A stretch of DNA of 64,000 nucleotides, taken from NCBI RefSeq assembly GCF_947495285.1, contig NZ_CANLXZ010000001.1, forward strand, positions 1-64,000, read 5' to 3'. Source of the stretch: an uncultured Nonlabens sp. Lineage in GTDB: Bacteria; Bacteroidota; Bacteroidia; Flavobacteriales; Flavobacteriaceae. Below the pieces are notes generated by a model. It made no database searches, was not told the DNA's origin, and worked only from the letters and a program-made list of their open reading frames with translations. A program made the translations under genes and the position numbers. Within the stretch, counting starts at the first letter, position 1, and every line of letters begins with the position of its first letter. Of this stretch, positions 1 to 8,977 are shown piece after piece.

Positions 1-272
1 CTACTGGTACTCATTTCAAAAGCAACACAAAAAGCTTTTTGTAAACCAAATTTGACCTTATGAAACAATGTGTTTGCCGTTGCACTTTCCACATGATGAC
101 ATGCGTAGCAGTGATAATTATAACCTGATTTTTCACAGCCTTTTGTGTGCCCACATTTACTGCAAGTAAAGCCATCCTGCCATTTTATTTTTGCTAAATA
201 AGCTTTACAGGCATCATCATTGGGTAGTTCTTTTATAAAGTTTAATATATCTTGACCTTCTATTTGCTGCAT
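1..272 (-). mobile_element. IS1595-family transposase, N-terminal 90 residues (cut by window edge)
   Basis: Read on the minus strand from the ATG at 272, the frame is open to the window edge. It encodes a zinc-ribbon of the IS1595 type: FTCSKCGH, then YHCYACHH about 20 residues later, followed by SATANTLFHKVKFGL and an AFEMS segment. Four Cys in two CxxC pairs, then the TxFH motif, is the usual start of these DDE/DxxN transposases. The catalytic domain would lie beyond position 1, so I cannot tell whether the element is intact. Its outer end should lie between 273 and about 330, but the partner inverted repeat is not in the window. The family call is strong; the boundaries are unknown. Confidence 0.85.
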
Positions 273-434
273 ATTCAATGTTTTAAAGGCGTTAATATAC
301 GGCAATTAAATGACTAACTCAATAAGAATTTTCTTTATTAAAGCTTAAAGGTGATAAATAAAAGGTCAACTATTCGAAAAAGAAAAGCTGCCTAAAATTA
401 ATTAAACAGCTTATTTAAATTCACGATGACTCTA

Positions 435-1412
435 TTAGTCTCTTTTAGCTCGCGCTTGTATATTTTTAGTAAATGAAATGCCGTCAACGGTTTTGGTAAC
501 TTGAATATTATACACTTGATTTATATAAGGATATTGTTTGACTGGAGTTGAAATATTCCAATTTTGTAAAGTAGAGGACGTAGATGGAGGATTTCCATCA
601 CCCCAATTCAAACTATATAAAGAGTTAGCTGTACAAGTTCCGTTATTATCGATTGTAAGTCTTATTCTATAATCTCCGTCAAGTTCATATGATAAATTGA
701 AACTATCGCAATCCAAATATGCTGAAGGAGTTGTTATATTTATATTTCTAATTTCTGTTTGCCCTAATTTTCCATTTAAGGCATCAAAATAAATGATATT
801 ATATGTGTTTCCTAACGATATTCCATTGGCAATAGAAAATTCCCAATCAATATTTCCATAATAAACGTTTGGCGTACTAGGCAATTGTCGAGTAACAATA
901 TCATAATTTAGTTCAATAGGGATGTAAGAATTAGTTTCTTGTTCATAGGCATAGACATTTACAATTGATGGAGTATAGTTAGAACAAAACGTGCATAATA
1001 GATCGTCCCAACCTATGTCAAAATTACTGTTTAATTCAATGTTTTGGTTCATAAAAGGGTTTAGAAAGTTACCTTCATATTTGAGCAAAACAGCCGAAGG
1101 ATAAGAACTTTTGGTTATATTGATACCATCGATACTTTGATTTTTTAAATTGTTATCGGTTGATGTATTATTCAATTCTTTTAATTGATTTTTGAATAAG
1201 TTGGCTAATTTAAAATCAGGATTATTTTGCAGTTCTTCGAAAGTTACACCTCCCAAAAGAAGGTCGTCAAAGGTTTTTGCATCGTTCAAAATCGTTTTAA
1301 CATCCCTATTCGTTTTTTCATTTTGTTCAATTATTTCAGCTGAATCATCGCTACAACTGAAAATAAAGATAAACATAAAGTAAAATAATAAATTCTTGGT
1401 AATTCGTTTCAT
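435..1412 (-). CDS. putative lipoprotein with C-terminal PKD-like segment
   Basis: 325 residues, starting at an ATG with a lipoprotein signal peptide: KR near the start, a Phe-rich hydrophobic core and the lipobox IFSC with Cys20, followed by acidic SDDSAE. The acidic residues after Cys are common in exported lipoproteins. The middle is Asn/Tyr rich with no recognisable enzyme motif. Near the C-terminus NWGDGNPP resembles the WGDG turn of PKD domains, suggesting an immunoglobulin-like beta-sandwich. It stands alone between a transposase and an orphan terminator, with no operon partner. I do not recognise a specific family; a cell-surface or periplasm-facing lipoprotein is the safest description. 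Confidence 0.7.
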   Translation of the reverse strand: MKRITKNLLFYFMFIFIFSCSDDSAEIIEQNEKTNRDVKTILNDAKTFDDLLLGGVTFEELQNNPDFKLANLFKNQLKELNNTSTDNNLKNQSIDGINITKSSYPSAVLLKYEGNFLNPFMNQNIELNSNFDIGWDDLLCTFCSNYTPSIVNVYAYEQETNSYIPIELNYDIVTRQLPSTPNVYYGNIDWEFSIANGISLGNTYNIIYFDALNGKLGQTEIRNINITTPSAYLDCDSFNLSYELDGDYRIRLTIDNNGTCTANSLYSLNWGDGNPPSTSSTLQNWNISTPVKQYPYINQVYNIQVTKTVDGISFTKNIQARAKRD

Positions 1413-1514
1413 AATATTATGTATAAGTTGGTTATAAACTTAATATTGTTTTCTCTTATTTGATAATTTTTAGAATGAAGTTATTGTTGCCGATATGTTA
1501 ATTTATGTACTTCT

Positions 1515-1547
1515 AAAAAGACTGCTCCATCGAGCGGTCTTTTTTTG
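1515..1547 (+). terminator. strong orphan intrinsic terminator
   Basis: A 13-bp stem (AAAAAGACTGCTC / GAGCGGTCTTTTT with one G-T pair, loop CATC) is followed by a T run. No plus-strand gene lies upstream: the stretch 1413-1514 has no credible frame, and the neighbouring lipoprotein gene points the other way. It may be left over from a deleted gene or belong to an unannotated small RNA. Confidence 0.65.
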
Positions 1548-1570
1548 TTGTATCGGATTTTAATTATTCC

Positions 1571-1584
1571 GCTTTCGCGAAAGC
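1571..1584. repeat. interspersed palindrome, copy 1 (intergenic)
   Basis: Exact GCTTTCGCGAAAGC core, extended to CCGCTTTCGCGAAAGCGG. It lies between the orphan terminator and the phosphate transporter gene. Just downstream, 1623-1637 has a small hairpin (ATCGG/CCGAT) followed by T residues. Nothing else is apparent in the 1413-1663 gap. Confidence 0.9.
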
Positions 1585-1663
1585 GGTAACCATAATCATA
1601 ACAGTAGCATAACATTTAATCTATCGGTATAGCCGATTTTTGCAAGTTGAATAAAATAACACA

Positions 1664-3925
1664 ATGTCAGATATTTATATATACATGCTTATCATCCTTG
1701 CTGGACTGGCTATTACCGACCTGGTAGTAGGAGTAAGTAACGATGCTGTTAACTTTTTAAATAGTGCCATAGGTTCTAAAGCGATTAACTTTAAAACCAT
1801 TATGATTATCGCTAGTATAGGTATAGCCTTTGGGGCGATGTCTTCTAGTGGTATGATGGAGGTTGCTCGTAAAGGTATCTTTGTCCCTGGAGAATTCTTT
1901 TTTGATGAGGTCATGATCATCTTTATGGCGGTCATGATTACTGATATTCTACTGCTCGATTTCTTTAATAGTATAGGTTTACCTACTTCTACCACGGTAT
2001 CTATTGTATTTGAACTACTAGGTGCTGCAGTATGTATGTCTGTAATTAAGATCAATGCAAATGATGCAGAATCACTTCTAGATTTAGGTAAATACATCGC
2101 GTCAGATACGGCTATAGAAATTATTCTTGGTATATTACTATCTGTAGTCGTAGCCTTTATTATAGGTGGACTGGTACAGTTCTTTTCTAGATTGCTACTT
2201 ACCTTTGATTATGAAGGAAGACCTCCTTTTCTTGCAGCACTTTTTGGCGGTGTGTCTCTTACTAGCCTGTTTTACTTTATCATTTTTAAAGGACTTAAAG
2301 GAGCAGATCTAGGAGTGGTGACTGAGTTTATAGGTGGTACAGATGTCTATACATTTGTAGGAGTTACCTTTTTATTCTGGACGGCATTTAGTTTTATTTA
2401 TGTATTCTTAATTAAATGGGACGTTTATAAGCTGATTATTATTCTGGGAACATTTGGTCTAGCCATGGCATTTGCAGGTAATGATCTAGTAAACTTTATA
2501 GGTGTGCCTATCGGTGCATATCAAGCATGGGAATTTGCTGAGGGAACTGGTCTTAAAGCTAGTGAAATTAAAATGAGCTTTTTAAGTGGTAAGCTACCTT
2601 CTAATAAATTATTACTAGTAGCAGCAGGTTTAATAATGGTGGCAACACTATGGTTTTCTTCAAAAGCGCAAGCGGTTGTAAAAACATCTGTAGATCTAGC
2701 GAGACAAGATTCTGGTACAGAACGCTTTAAATCTAACTTTTTAGCTAGAATTTTAGTGCGATATTCTATAGTCGCTGCAGGTGGAGTGCAACGTTTATTA
2801 CCAGATACTGCGTCACATTTTATTTCTTCTAGATTTGAAAAACTACCTGTGCCTGCGGTGGTACCTAAACATGCAGATAAACCAGCATTTGACTACGTGC
2901 GAGCATCTGTAAATTTAATGGTTGCTAGTGTATTAATCTCGATTGCGACATCTTATAAATTACCACTTTCTACTACTTATGTAACTTTTATGGTAGCCAT
3001 GGGAACATCTCTAGCAGATAGAGCGTGGGGTACAGAAAGTGCGGTGTATAGAATCGCTGGTGTACTTAATGTAATAGGTGGATGGTTTTTTACAGCATTC
3101 AGTGCATTTATAGCCGCTGCAGGTTTTGCCTACCTTATTTATTTAGGCGGTATGTATGCGGTGGTAGCTCTAGTTACCGTTGCAGTATTGTTGATTTTAC
3201 GCAGTTTTATAGGACATAAAAAATCACAACAAGAACAGAAGGTGACAGACCAACTTCAAAAAGCAGAAAGCAAAACCATACAAGGTATCATAGACGAGAG
3301 CTCTGTTAATGTAGCCACAGTCTTTAAACGTTCTAAGCGTATCTATAAAAATACACTAGATGGACTTATCGCACAAGATCTTACTATATTAAAAGCTTCT
3401 AAAAAGGAAAGTAAAAAGTTAAGTGCCGAGATAGATGACCTACGTAATAATATTTTCTTCTTTATCAAGAACCTTGATGAGAACAACCTAGGAGCCAGTA
3501 AATTCTATATAGATGTTTTAGGTAACCTTCAAGACGTATCTCAATCACTAGATTATATTTCTAAAGCGAGTAACACTCACATAAGTAACAATCATAAGAG
3601 TCTTAAATTTAATCAGATTAAAGACTTAAAGGAAATCATCTTGCGTATTCATGAAATATTTAATGAAACAGAAGATACGTTTGCTACAAAGGACTTCAGC
3701 AATCTAGGAGATATTATCTTAGAACAAAGAGAGCTGATTACTCTAGTGGATGAGAAAATAAACAAGCAGGTAAAACGTACTAAGGATGATGAGGAGTCTC
3801 CAAAGAACACCACACTTTATTTCAGTCTATTGTTAGAAACTCGAGACCTGATGAATGAAACTATTCAAATAGCAGAGCAGTATTATCTAGAATATGATGC
3901 TTCTAAATCTATATCAGATAATTAG
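1664..3925 (+). CDS. PiT-family inorganic phosphate transporter with PhoU-like C-terminal domain
   Basis: 753 residues. The first ~520 residues are a series of hydrophobic segments with two copies of the PiT signature: GVSNDAVNFLNSAIGS near the N-terminus and AGNDLVNFIGVPIGA around residue 270. This supports Pi uptake coupled to H+ or Na+ across the inner membrane. After the last membrane segment, residues ~540-750 form a charged, helical region resembling PhoU/DUF47 proteins, which gate or regulate phosphate transport. The fused tail makes it longer than a simple Pit protein (about 420-500 aa); such long forms are common in Bacteroidota. It is monocistronic, ending at a strong terminator at 3947. 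Start chosen at the ATG preceded by an A-rich leader. Confidence 0.92.
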   Translation: MSDIYIYMLIILAGLAITDLVVGVSNDAVNFLNSAIGSKAINFKTIMIIASIGIAFGAMSSSGMMEVARKGIFVPGEFFFDEVMIIFMAVMITDILLLDFFNSIGLPTSTTVSIVFELLGAAVCMSVIKINANDAESLLDLGKYIASDTAIEIILGILLSVVVAFIIGGLVQFFSRLLLTFDYEGRPPFLAALFGGVSLTSLFYFIIFKGLKGADLGVVTEFIGGTDVYTFVGVTFLFWTAFSFIYVFLIKWDVYKLIIILGTFGLAMAFAGNDLVNFIGVPIGAYQAWEFAEGTGLKASEIKMSFLSGKLPSNKLLLVAAGLIMVATLWFSSKAQAVVKTSVDLARQDSGTERFKSNFLARILVRYSIVAAGGVQRLLPDTASHFISSRFEKLPVPAVVPKHADKPAFDYVRASVNLMVASVLISIATSYKLPLSTTYVTFMVAMGTSLADRAWGTESAVYRIAGVLNVIGGWFFTAFSAFIAAAGFAYLIYLGGMYAVVALVTVAVLLILRSFIGHKKSQQEQKVTDQLQKAESKTIQGIIDESSVNVATVFKRSKRIYKNTLDGLIAQDLTILKASKKESKKLSAEIDDLRNNIFFFIKNLDENNLGASKFYIDVLGNLQDVSQSLDYISKASNTHISNNHKSLKFNQIKDLKEIILRIHEIFNETEDTFATKDFSNLGDIILEQRELITLVDEKINKQVKRTKDDEESPKNTTLYFSLLLETRDLMNETIQIAEQYYLEYDASKSISDN

Positions 3926-3946
3926 TAAGTCCTATTTACTGAGTAT

Positions 3947-3976
3947 AAAAACCGACTTATTAGAGTCGGTTTTTTT
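3947..3976 (+). terminator. terminator of the phosphate transporter gene
   Basis: AAAAACCGACT / AGTCGGTTTTT, an 11-bp perfect stem with loop TATTAG and a T tail, 21 bases after the stop codon. The rest of the 3926-4264 gap holds palindrome copy 2 and the terminator of the converging efflux operon. Confidence 0.9.
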
Positions 3977-4029
3977 ATGTTTAATAATGAGACTCTTTTG
4001 AGCCTTTTTAATAGTGTTGTTGTATTCTC

Positions 4030-4043
4030 GCTTTCGCGAAAGC
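4030..4043. repeat. interspersed palindrome, copy 2 (intergenic)
   Basis: Exact GCTTTCGCGAAAGC core, with flanks TCTC on the left and GGAATAA on the right. It lies between two convergent transcription units, between their terminators. Confidence 0.9.
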
Positions 4044-4170
4044 GGAATAACCCTACCGACTATCCTTTAAATAAAGGCTTATTATTACATTGAGCTTACT
4101 ACGTTGTTATCTAGTGGTAGTATATGTAAGTATTTAACTATAAGATGTTTAAAGGTTTTCTTTACGCATT

Positions 4171-4204
4171 AAAAAAGGTGCTTACCTTGCGGTAAACACC
4201 TTTT
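4171..4204 (-). terminator. terminator of the RND efflux operon
   Basis: AAAAGGTGCTTACC / GGTAAACACCTTTT, a 14-bp stem with one mismatch and loop TTGC. The A run on the plus-strand left side gives a U tract for minus-strand transcripts, 61 bases past the RND pump stop. Confidence 0.85.
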
Positions 4205-4264
4205 CCTTTATAATTTAATAACTCTTACAGTTATTGATTTATTTTAGTCTAATGTGCTAGCAGA

Positions 4265-7200
4265 TTAAGACTTATTGATTTCAACAAGTTCAGGATTCTT
4301 ATATCTTAAAATTCTCAATTTTAATCTATGTACTAGGTACAATAAAACTGGGACTATAATTAAGGTTAAGAACGTAGCAAATAATAATCCGAAGATTACG
4401 GTCCATGCAAGTGGTCCCCAAAAGATGACATTATCTCCACCCATGTAAATTTTTGCGTCTGCCTCACTAAAAAGGCTGAAGAAATCTATGTTAAAACCTA
4501 TTGCTAGTGGTATAAGACCTAGTACGGTAGTAATGGCTGTAAGTAATACAGGACGTAAACGTGCTTTACCTGCTTGTACTATCGCATTATAAGAGTCTTC
4601 TTTGCTTATAAGGTACTTATCATCTTCTATACCTAGCTCTTCTCTTTTACGTAGTTTTAAGATATCTACATAATCGATAAGCACCACACTGTTATTTACA
4701 ACAATACCTGCTAGAGATATAATCCCCATCATGGTCATCATAATAACAAATGGCCATCCTGTAACCATGAGACCTAAGAATACACCTATGAAACTAAGGA
4801 ATATAGAAATCATGATAATAGTAGGTTTTGAAATACCACCGAACTGGAATATTAAAATAAAGAAGATCAATGCTAGACCTACCATAAGTGCAGTCATTAA
4901 GAACGCTTGCTGCTTATTTTGTTCTTCTAACTGTCCTGTGTAATCTATTTTAATAGTGTCAGATAAACCCTCAAAATCTAACATCTCGTTTTGGATTTGT
5001 GCAACTGCTGCTCCTGCGTCACTGAATCCAGGTTTTAAAGCACTATAAATGGTAACAACTCGCTTGTTATTTTTATGTTTAATGGCACTAAATCCAGATA
5101 CATTTTCTTGCGTTGTAACAGCGTTTACTGGTATTTCTAGAACCTGAGCAGTGGTCATATCTCTATAGGTTATGCGCTGATTAAATAGGGAACTGCGGTC
5201 ATATCGATTCTCTTCATTAAAACGCACGTAGATATCATAATCCTCACCGTCCTTTTTATAAACACCTGCTTTCTCTCCAAAAATAGATCTACGTAACTGC
5301 ATACCTACCTGACTGGCGCTTATACCTAATTCTCCTGCTTTTTCACGATCTACTTTTACTTGTACCGCAGGCTTGCTCTTATTTACGTCTATCTTAAGCT
5401 CGTCTACGGGAGCTATGTTTTTTTCATTTAAGAATTTCACCATACGCTCTGCGGTGACAATTAGTTCTTCATAATCATCACCTTGTAGTTCTACGTTTAT
5501 AGGATATCCGGCTGGTGGCCCTGCTGCATCTTTTTCTACACTTATCGCAATACCAGGGAATTTACCTTGTATAGCTTCTTGAATCTTTTTACGTAAAATC
5601 TCACTATCTGCACCATTGCGGTATTTGTATTCTCGCATGGATGCAGTTATTTTACCCTTGTTAGGCATCTCTGCACTACTACCACCATCAGTTTGAGGGT
5701 TTCCAGCACCTTCACCTACTTGCGAGACGGCACTTTCTACTAAGAAGTTCTCACCATCTTCTATATACATCTCTTCATTAATCACATCATAAACGATGTT
5801 CTCAATATCTTGGGTTGTTCTATTAGTTTTGGCAATAGATGTACCTTGAGGATATTCTATGTAAACCATAATCTGGTTAGGTTTATTTTCTGGGAAGAAC
5901 TCTACCTTAGTACGGCCAGTACCTACAGACCAGCCGAAATACATGAACAGCACGCCAAAAAACATAACTACCATTCCAGCAGTAAAGAAATATGGTTTCT
6001 TACCTCTTAAGGCAAATCTTAAAAAACGTTCATAGATATTATCTAGCCATTTTAATATGCTACGTTGAAAGAATAGTGTCGATTTTTTAATAAAATATTT
6101 ATATAGCCATAGTAGAATAACGGTTACTACCATTACAGATCCTAGGCCTCTCAAAGCACCACCAAAAAGTAAAATAAGCAAACCTATTCCACCCATTACA
6201 GCTGTGATAAGTAACAGTTTTTTTACCGGTATTACTTTCTCGTCTATACTCATATATTTTGAAACTAACATAGAGTTAAAGAGAATAGCAACCACTAGAG
6301 AACTACCTAGTACTACAGAAAGCGTGATAGGGAAGTACTTCATAAATTCTCCCATTACACCAGGCCATAAACCTATAGGTACAAAGGCGGCTACCGTGGT
6401 AAGAGTAGATATAATAATGGGTACGGCTATCTCACCGATTCCTATTTTTGCCGCTTTAATGCGCGACATACCTTCTTCGTCCATTAAACGATAGACGTTT
6501 TCTACTACAACTATACCGTTATCAACCAGCATTCCCAGTCCCATAATCATGGCAAAAAGAATCATCGTGTTTAATGTATAACCTAATAAATTTAGGATAA
6601 TAAAACTCATTAACATAGACATAGGAATAGCAAACCCAACAAAAAGAGCGTTTCTAAAGCCTAAGAAAAACATCAAAACCGTTACCACTAGAATAACACC
6701 AAAAATGATGTTGTTTACTAGATCATCCACTTTATTAAGAGTACGGTTTGCACCATCATTAGTGATCGTAATTTCTATATTTTCAGGAATTCTCCCGTTT
6801 TCTTGAGACGCTTTTACTATCTCTCTAATACTTTCTGAAGCGGTAATCATGTTCTTACCAGATGACTTCTTGATATCTATCATGACGACAGCATCTCCAG
6901 ATTCTCTAGCGTAGGTAGTTTTATCTTCTTCTTTAAAGCTTACCTCAGCAATATCTTTGAGATATATAGGTCCGTTTTCATTTTTAACAACAAAACGTTT
7001 TAATTGATCTGGTTGTGTAATTTCACCTAAGATTCTAATAGTACGTCTTTGATTTTCTGTTTTAATGTTACCAGCACTCATAGTAGCGTTCCCACCACGT
7101 ACTGCATTAATAACGTTATCAAAACTTACCTTTGCAGCAGTCATTTTATAAATGTCTACTGCAACTTCTACCTCTAACTCTTGTGCACCCCTTATACTTG

Positions 7201-7774
7201 CTTCCTTAATTTCTTGTAGACTTTCTATCTCGTCTTCTAAATATTCAGCAAATACTTTAAGTTCTCTAACCGTATAATCACCACGCAGGTTAATATTCAT
7301 GATAGGTACCTCTTCACTCATTTTGAGGTCAAATACATTAGGTTCAATCTTAGCACCATTAAAGGTAGGCCAGTCTTCATTTGACGTTTCTACATCTAGC
7401 TCATCTTTAACCTTCTGTTTTGCCGCCTCTACAGTAATACTACTGCCTAATAGAGATCCTTCTTCAAATTCTACAGTTATGATAGAATAGTCTTCTTGAG
7501 ATGTAGAAAGAACCTCTGCAACACCAGATATATTCTTTAATCTGTCTTCTAGTGGATCTGTTATTAATCTTTCTATATCTTCGGCAGTGTTACCAGGGTA
7601 AACACTAGAGATATAAATTTTAGTTTCTTTAACCTCTGGAAAATCCTCTCGAGGCATAGAAAAATACCCCTGAACTCCTAGAACCAGTACAAGACCTATA
7701 AGAATCCATATTACCGTAGGGTTATTGATCGCCCATGAGGAGAATCCAAACTCTTTTTCACTTTTCTTTCCCAT
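4265..7774 (-). CDS. RND efflux pump, inner-membrane permease subunit (AcrB-like)
   Basis: 1169 residues. This is the proton-driven inner-membrane pump of a tripartite drug or solute exporter. It has the RND layout: first membrane helix at ~20-40, a large periplasmic loop starting with the SMPREDFPE segment, a central helix bundle, a second periplasmic loop and a second bundle. The TM4 motif reads GMLVDNGIVVVEN, so Asp418 is kept while the neighbouring Asp of AcrB is Asn419. Between TM6 and the second half there is an added hydrophobic stretch (about 519-561), enough for two extra helices, which explains the length over ~1040. The gene is the last of the tetR-tolC-mfp-rnd operon, 3 bases from the preceding gene. 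Substrate cannot be inferred. Confidence 0.93.
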   Translation of the reverse strand: MGKKSEKEFGFSSWAINNPTVIWILIGLVLVLGVQGYFSMPREDFPEVKETKIYISSVYPGNTAEDIERLITDPLEDRLKNISGVAEVLSTSQEDYSIITVEFEEGSLLGSSITVEAAKQKVKDELDVETSNEDWPTFNGAKIEPNVFDLKMSEEVPIMNINLRGDYTVRELKVFAEYLEDEIESLQEIKEASIRGAQELEVEVAVDIYKMTAAKVSFDNVINAVRGGNATMSAGNIKTENQRRTIRILGEITQPDQLKRFVVKNENGPIYLKDIAEVSFKEEDKTTYARESGDAVVMIDIKKSSGKNMITASESIREIVKASQENGRIPENIEITITNDGANRTLNKVDDLVNNIIFGVILVVTVLMFFLGFRNALFVGFAIPMSMLMSFIILNLLGYTLNTMILFAMIMGLGMLVDNGIVVVENVYRLMDEEGMSRIKAAKIGIGEIAVPIIISTLTTVAAFVPIGLWPGVMGEFMKYFPITLSVVLGSSLVVAILFNSMLVSKYMSIDEKVIPVKKLLLITAVMGGIGLLILLFGGALRGLGSVMVVTVILLWLYKYFIKKSTLFFQRSILKWLDNIYERFLRFALRGKKPYFFTAGMVVMFFGVLFMYFGWSVGTGRTKVEFFPENKPNQIMVYIEYPQGTSIAKTNRTTQDIENIVYDVINEEMYIEDGENFLVESAVSQVGEGAGNPQTDGGSSAEMPNKGKITASMREYKYRNGADSEILRKKIQEAIQGKFPGIAISVEKDAAGPPAGYPINVELQGDDYEELIVTAERMVKFLNEKNIAPVDELKIDVNKSKPAVQVKVDREKAGELGISASQVGMQLRRSIFGEKAGVYKKDGEDYDIYVRFNEENRYDRSSLFNQRITYRDMTTAQVLEIPVNAVTTQENVSGFSAIKHKNNKRVVTIYSALKPGFSDAGAAVAQIQNEMLDFEGLSDTIKIDYTGQLEEQNKQQAFLMTALMVGLALIFFILIFQFGGISKPTIIMISIFLSFIGVFLGLMVTGWPFVIMMTMMGIISLAGIVVNNSVVLIDYVDILKLRKREELGIEDDKYLISKEDSYNAIVQAGKARLRPVLLTAITTVLGLIPLAIGFNIDFFSLFSEADAKIYMGGDNVIFWGPLAWTVIFGLLFATFLTLIIVPVLLYLVHRLKLRILRYKNPELVEINKS

Positions 7775-7777
7775 GAC

Positions 7778-8953
7778 TTAGGCTTTTTTTATTCTTATTT
7801 GTTGGTCTTCTTTTACACTACGTGCACCTTCAATTATAATTTTATCTCCTTTTTCCAGACCGCTCGTAATCTCTATCATATTTGCGCTAGGTTTACCTGT
7901 GGTAATAAGTCTTCTTTTTGCAACAGCCGTATTGTATGTATCACCATCTTTTAAGTCTGCGGCTATCATGATGTATTGATCTCCATTTTGATTTTCACTT
8001 ATAACTGCAAGAGGTATTAGAATAGCGTCATTATTTGTGTAGTCATTAATCTTTAATCTAGCAGTTAGATTAGGTTTGATATTACCCTCTTTATTATCTA
8101 CAGGGATTTCAATTTTAAAAGATCGGTTAGAAGGATTTATAAAAGAGCTGGTCTGGCGTACTTTGCTATTAACCTTCTTACCTAACATAGGGAATTCTAC
8201 CATTACCTCAGTTCCTTTTTGAATAGAAGAGATGTAGTTTTCTGGCACTTCTACATCGATATACATGTCTTTAAGGTTCACAATTCTAATGAGCGGTGTC
8301 ATTCCTGGAGATACTGTGTTACCTTGCTCTGTGATCACGTCGTCAATTATCCCTGAGAATGGAGCTGTTATTATCGTTTTAGCTAGTTTTTGTTGCATGG
8401 ATCTAATCGCATTTTGTTGAGATTCATATCCAGCCTTTGCTTGTAAATATTGAATTTCAGAGCCTATCTTTTGATTCCATAGTCTTTCCTGACGTTCATA
8501 GGTAGTTTTAGCCAGTTGTGCTTGTACTTTCATTTGCTCAATATTTTGAGCAATACCACCATCATCTATTCTAGCTAGGCGCTGTCCCTTAGAAACACGC
8601 TCTCCTTCTTTTACATAAACGTTAGTTAATATACCACCCATCTCTGGCATTAAAGTGATGTTTTGTTTAGTATCTACATTACCTTGTAATTCTATGTAGT
8701 GATTGTACAAAGTATCTTTAATAGTTGCTATACTTACTAGAGCACCATCTTTCTTAACTATTTTTTTATCTAGATATTTTTCAATGGCTTTAATCTCAGA
8801 CTCTAGTTCTTTTTTTTCATTAAGTAACTCTGTTTTCTTTTGAGAGATAACCTTTGTGTCTCCAGCAGCGATCAACTCGTCTATGGTGGGTTCTTTATCA
8901 CCACATGAGGTGAGAATAAAAAGGCCTATAAATAGTATGCTTAATTTTTTCAT
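7778..8953 (-). CDS. RND efflux membrane-fusion (periplasmic adaptor) lipoprotein
   Basis: 391 residues. It links the inner-membrane pump to the outer-membrane channel. The signal peptide ends in the lipobox LTSC (Cys17), so the protein is probably lipid-anchored in the periplasm. A helical region (about 25-65) precedes the biotinyl-lipoyl-like half (MPEMGGILTNVYVKEGERVSKG), the alpha-hairpin with Gln-rich helices, the second lipoyl half (APFSGIIDDVITEQGNTVSPG) and the beta-barrel domain, the order typical of HlyD/AcrA adaptors. The extra N-terminal helix before the lipoyl domain is longer than in AcrA. It lies between tolC and rnd in one operon. Confidence 0.92.
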   Translation of the reverse strand: MKKLSILFIGLFILTSCGDKEPTIDELIAAGDTKVISQKKTELLNEKKELESEIKAIEKYLDKKIVKKDGALVSIATIKDTLYNHYIELQGNVDTKQNITLMPEMGGILTNVYVKEGERVSKGQRLARIDDGGIAQNIEQMKVQAQLAKTTYERQERLWNQKIGSEIQYLQAKAGYESQQNAIRSMQQKLAKTIITAPFSGIIDDVITEQGNTVSPGMTPLIRIVNLKDMYIDVEVPENYISSIQKGTEVMVEFPMLGKKVNSKVRQTSSFINPSNRSFKIEIPVDNKEGNIKPNLTARLKINDYTNNDAILIPLAVISENQNGDQYIMIAADLKDGDTYNTAVAKRRLITTGKPSANMIEITSGLEKGDKIIIEGARSVKEDQQIRIKKA

Positions 8954-8977
8954 GATATATAATTCTGTGTGGTGGTT

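Noticed and set aside
6204..6494. Plus-strand frames within the RND pump gene and similar antisense frames elsewhere
   Set aside because: They are opposite to well-supported genes with clear domain motifs and have no motifs of their own.
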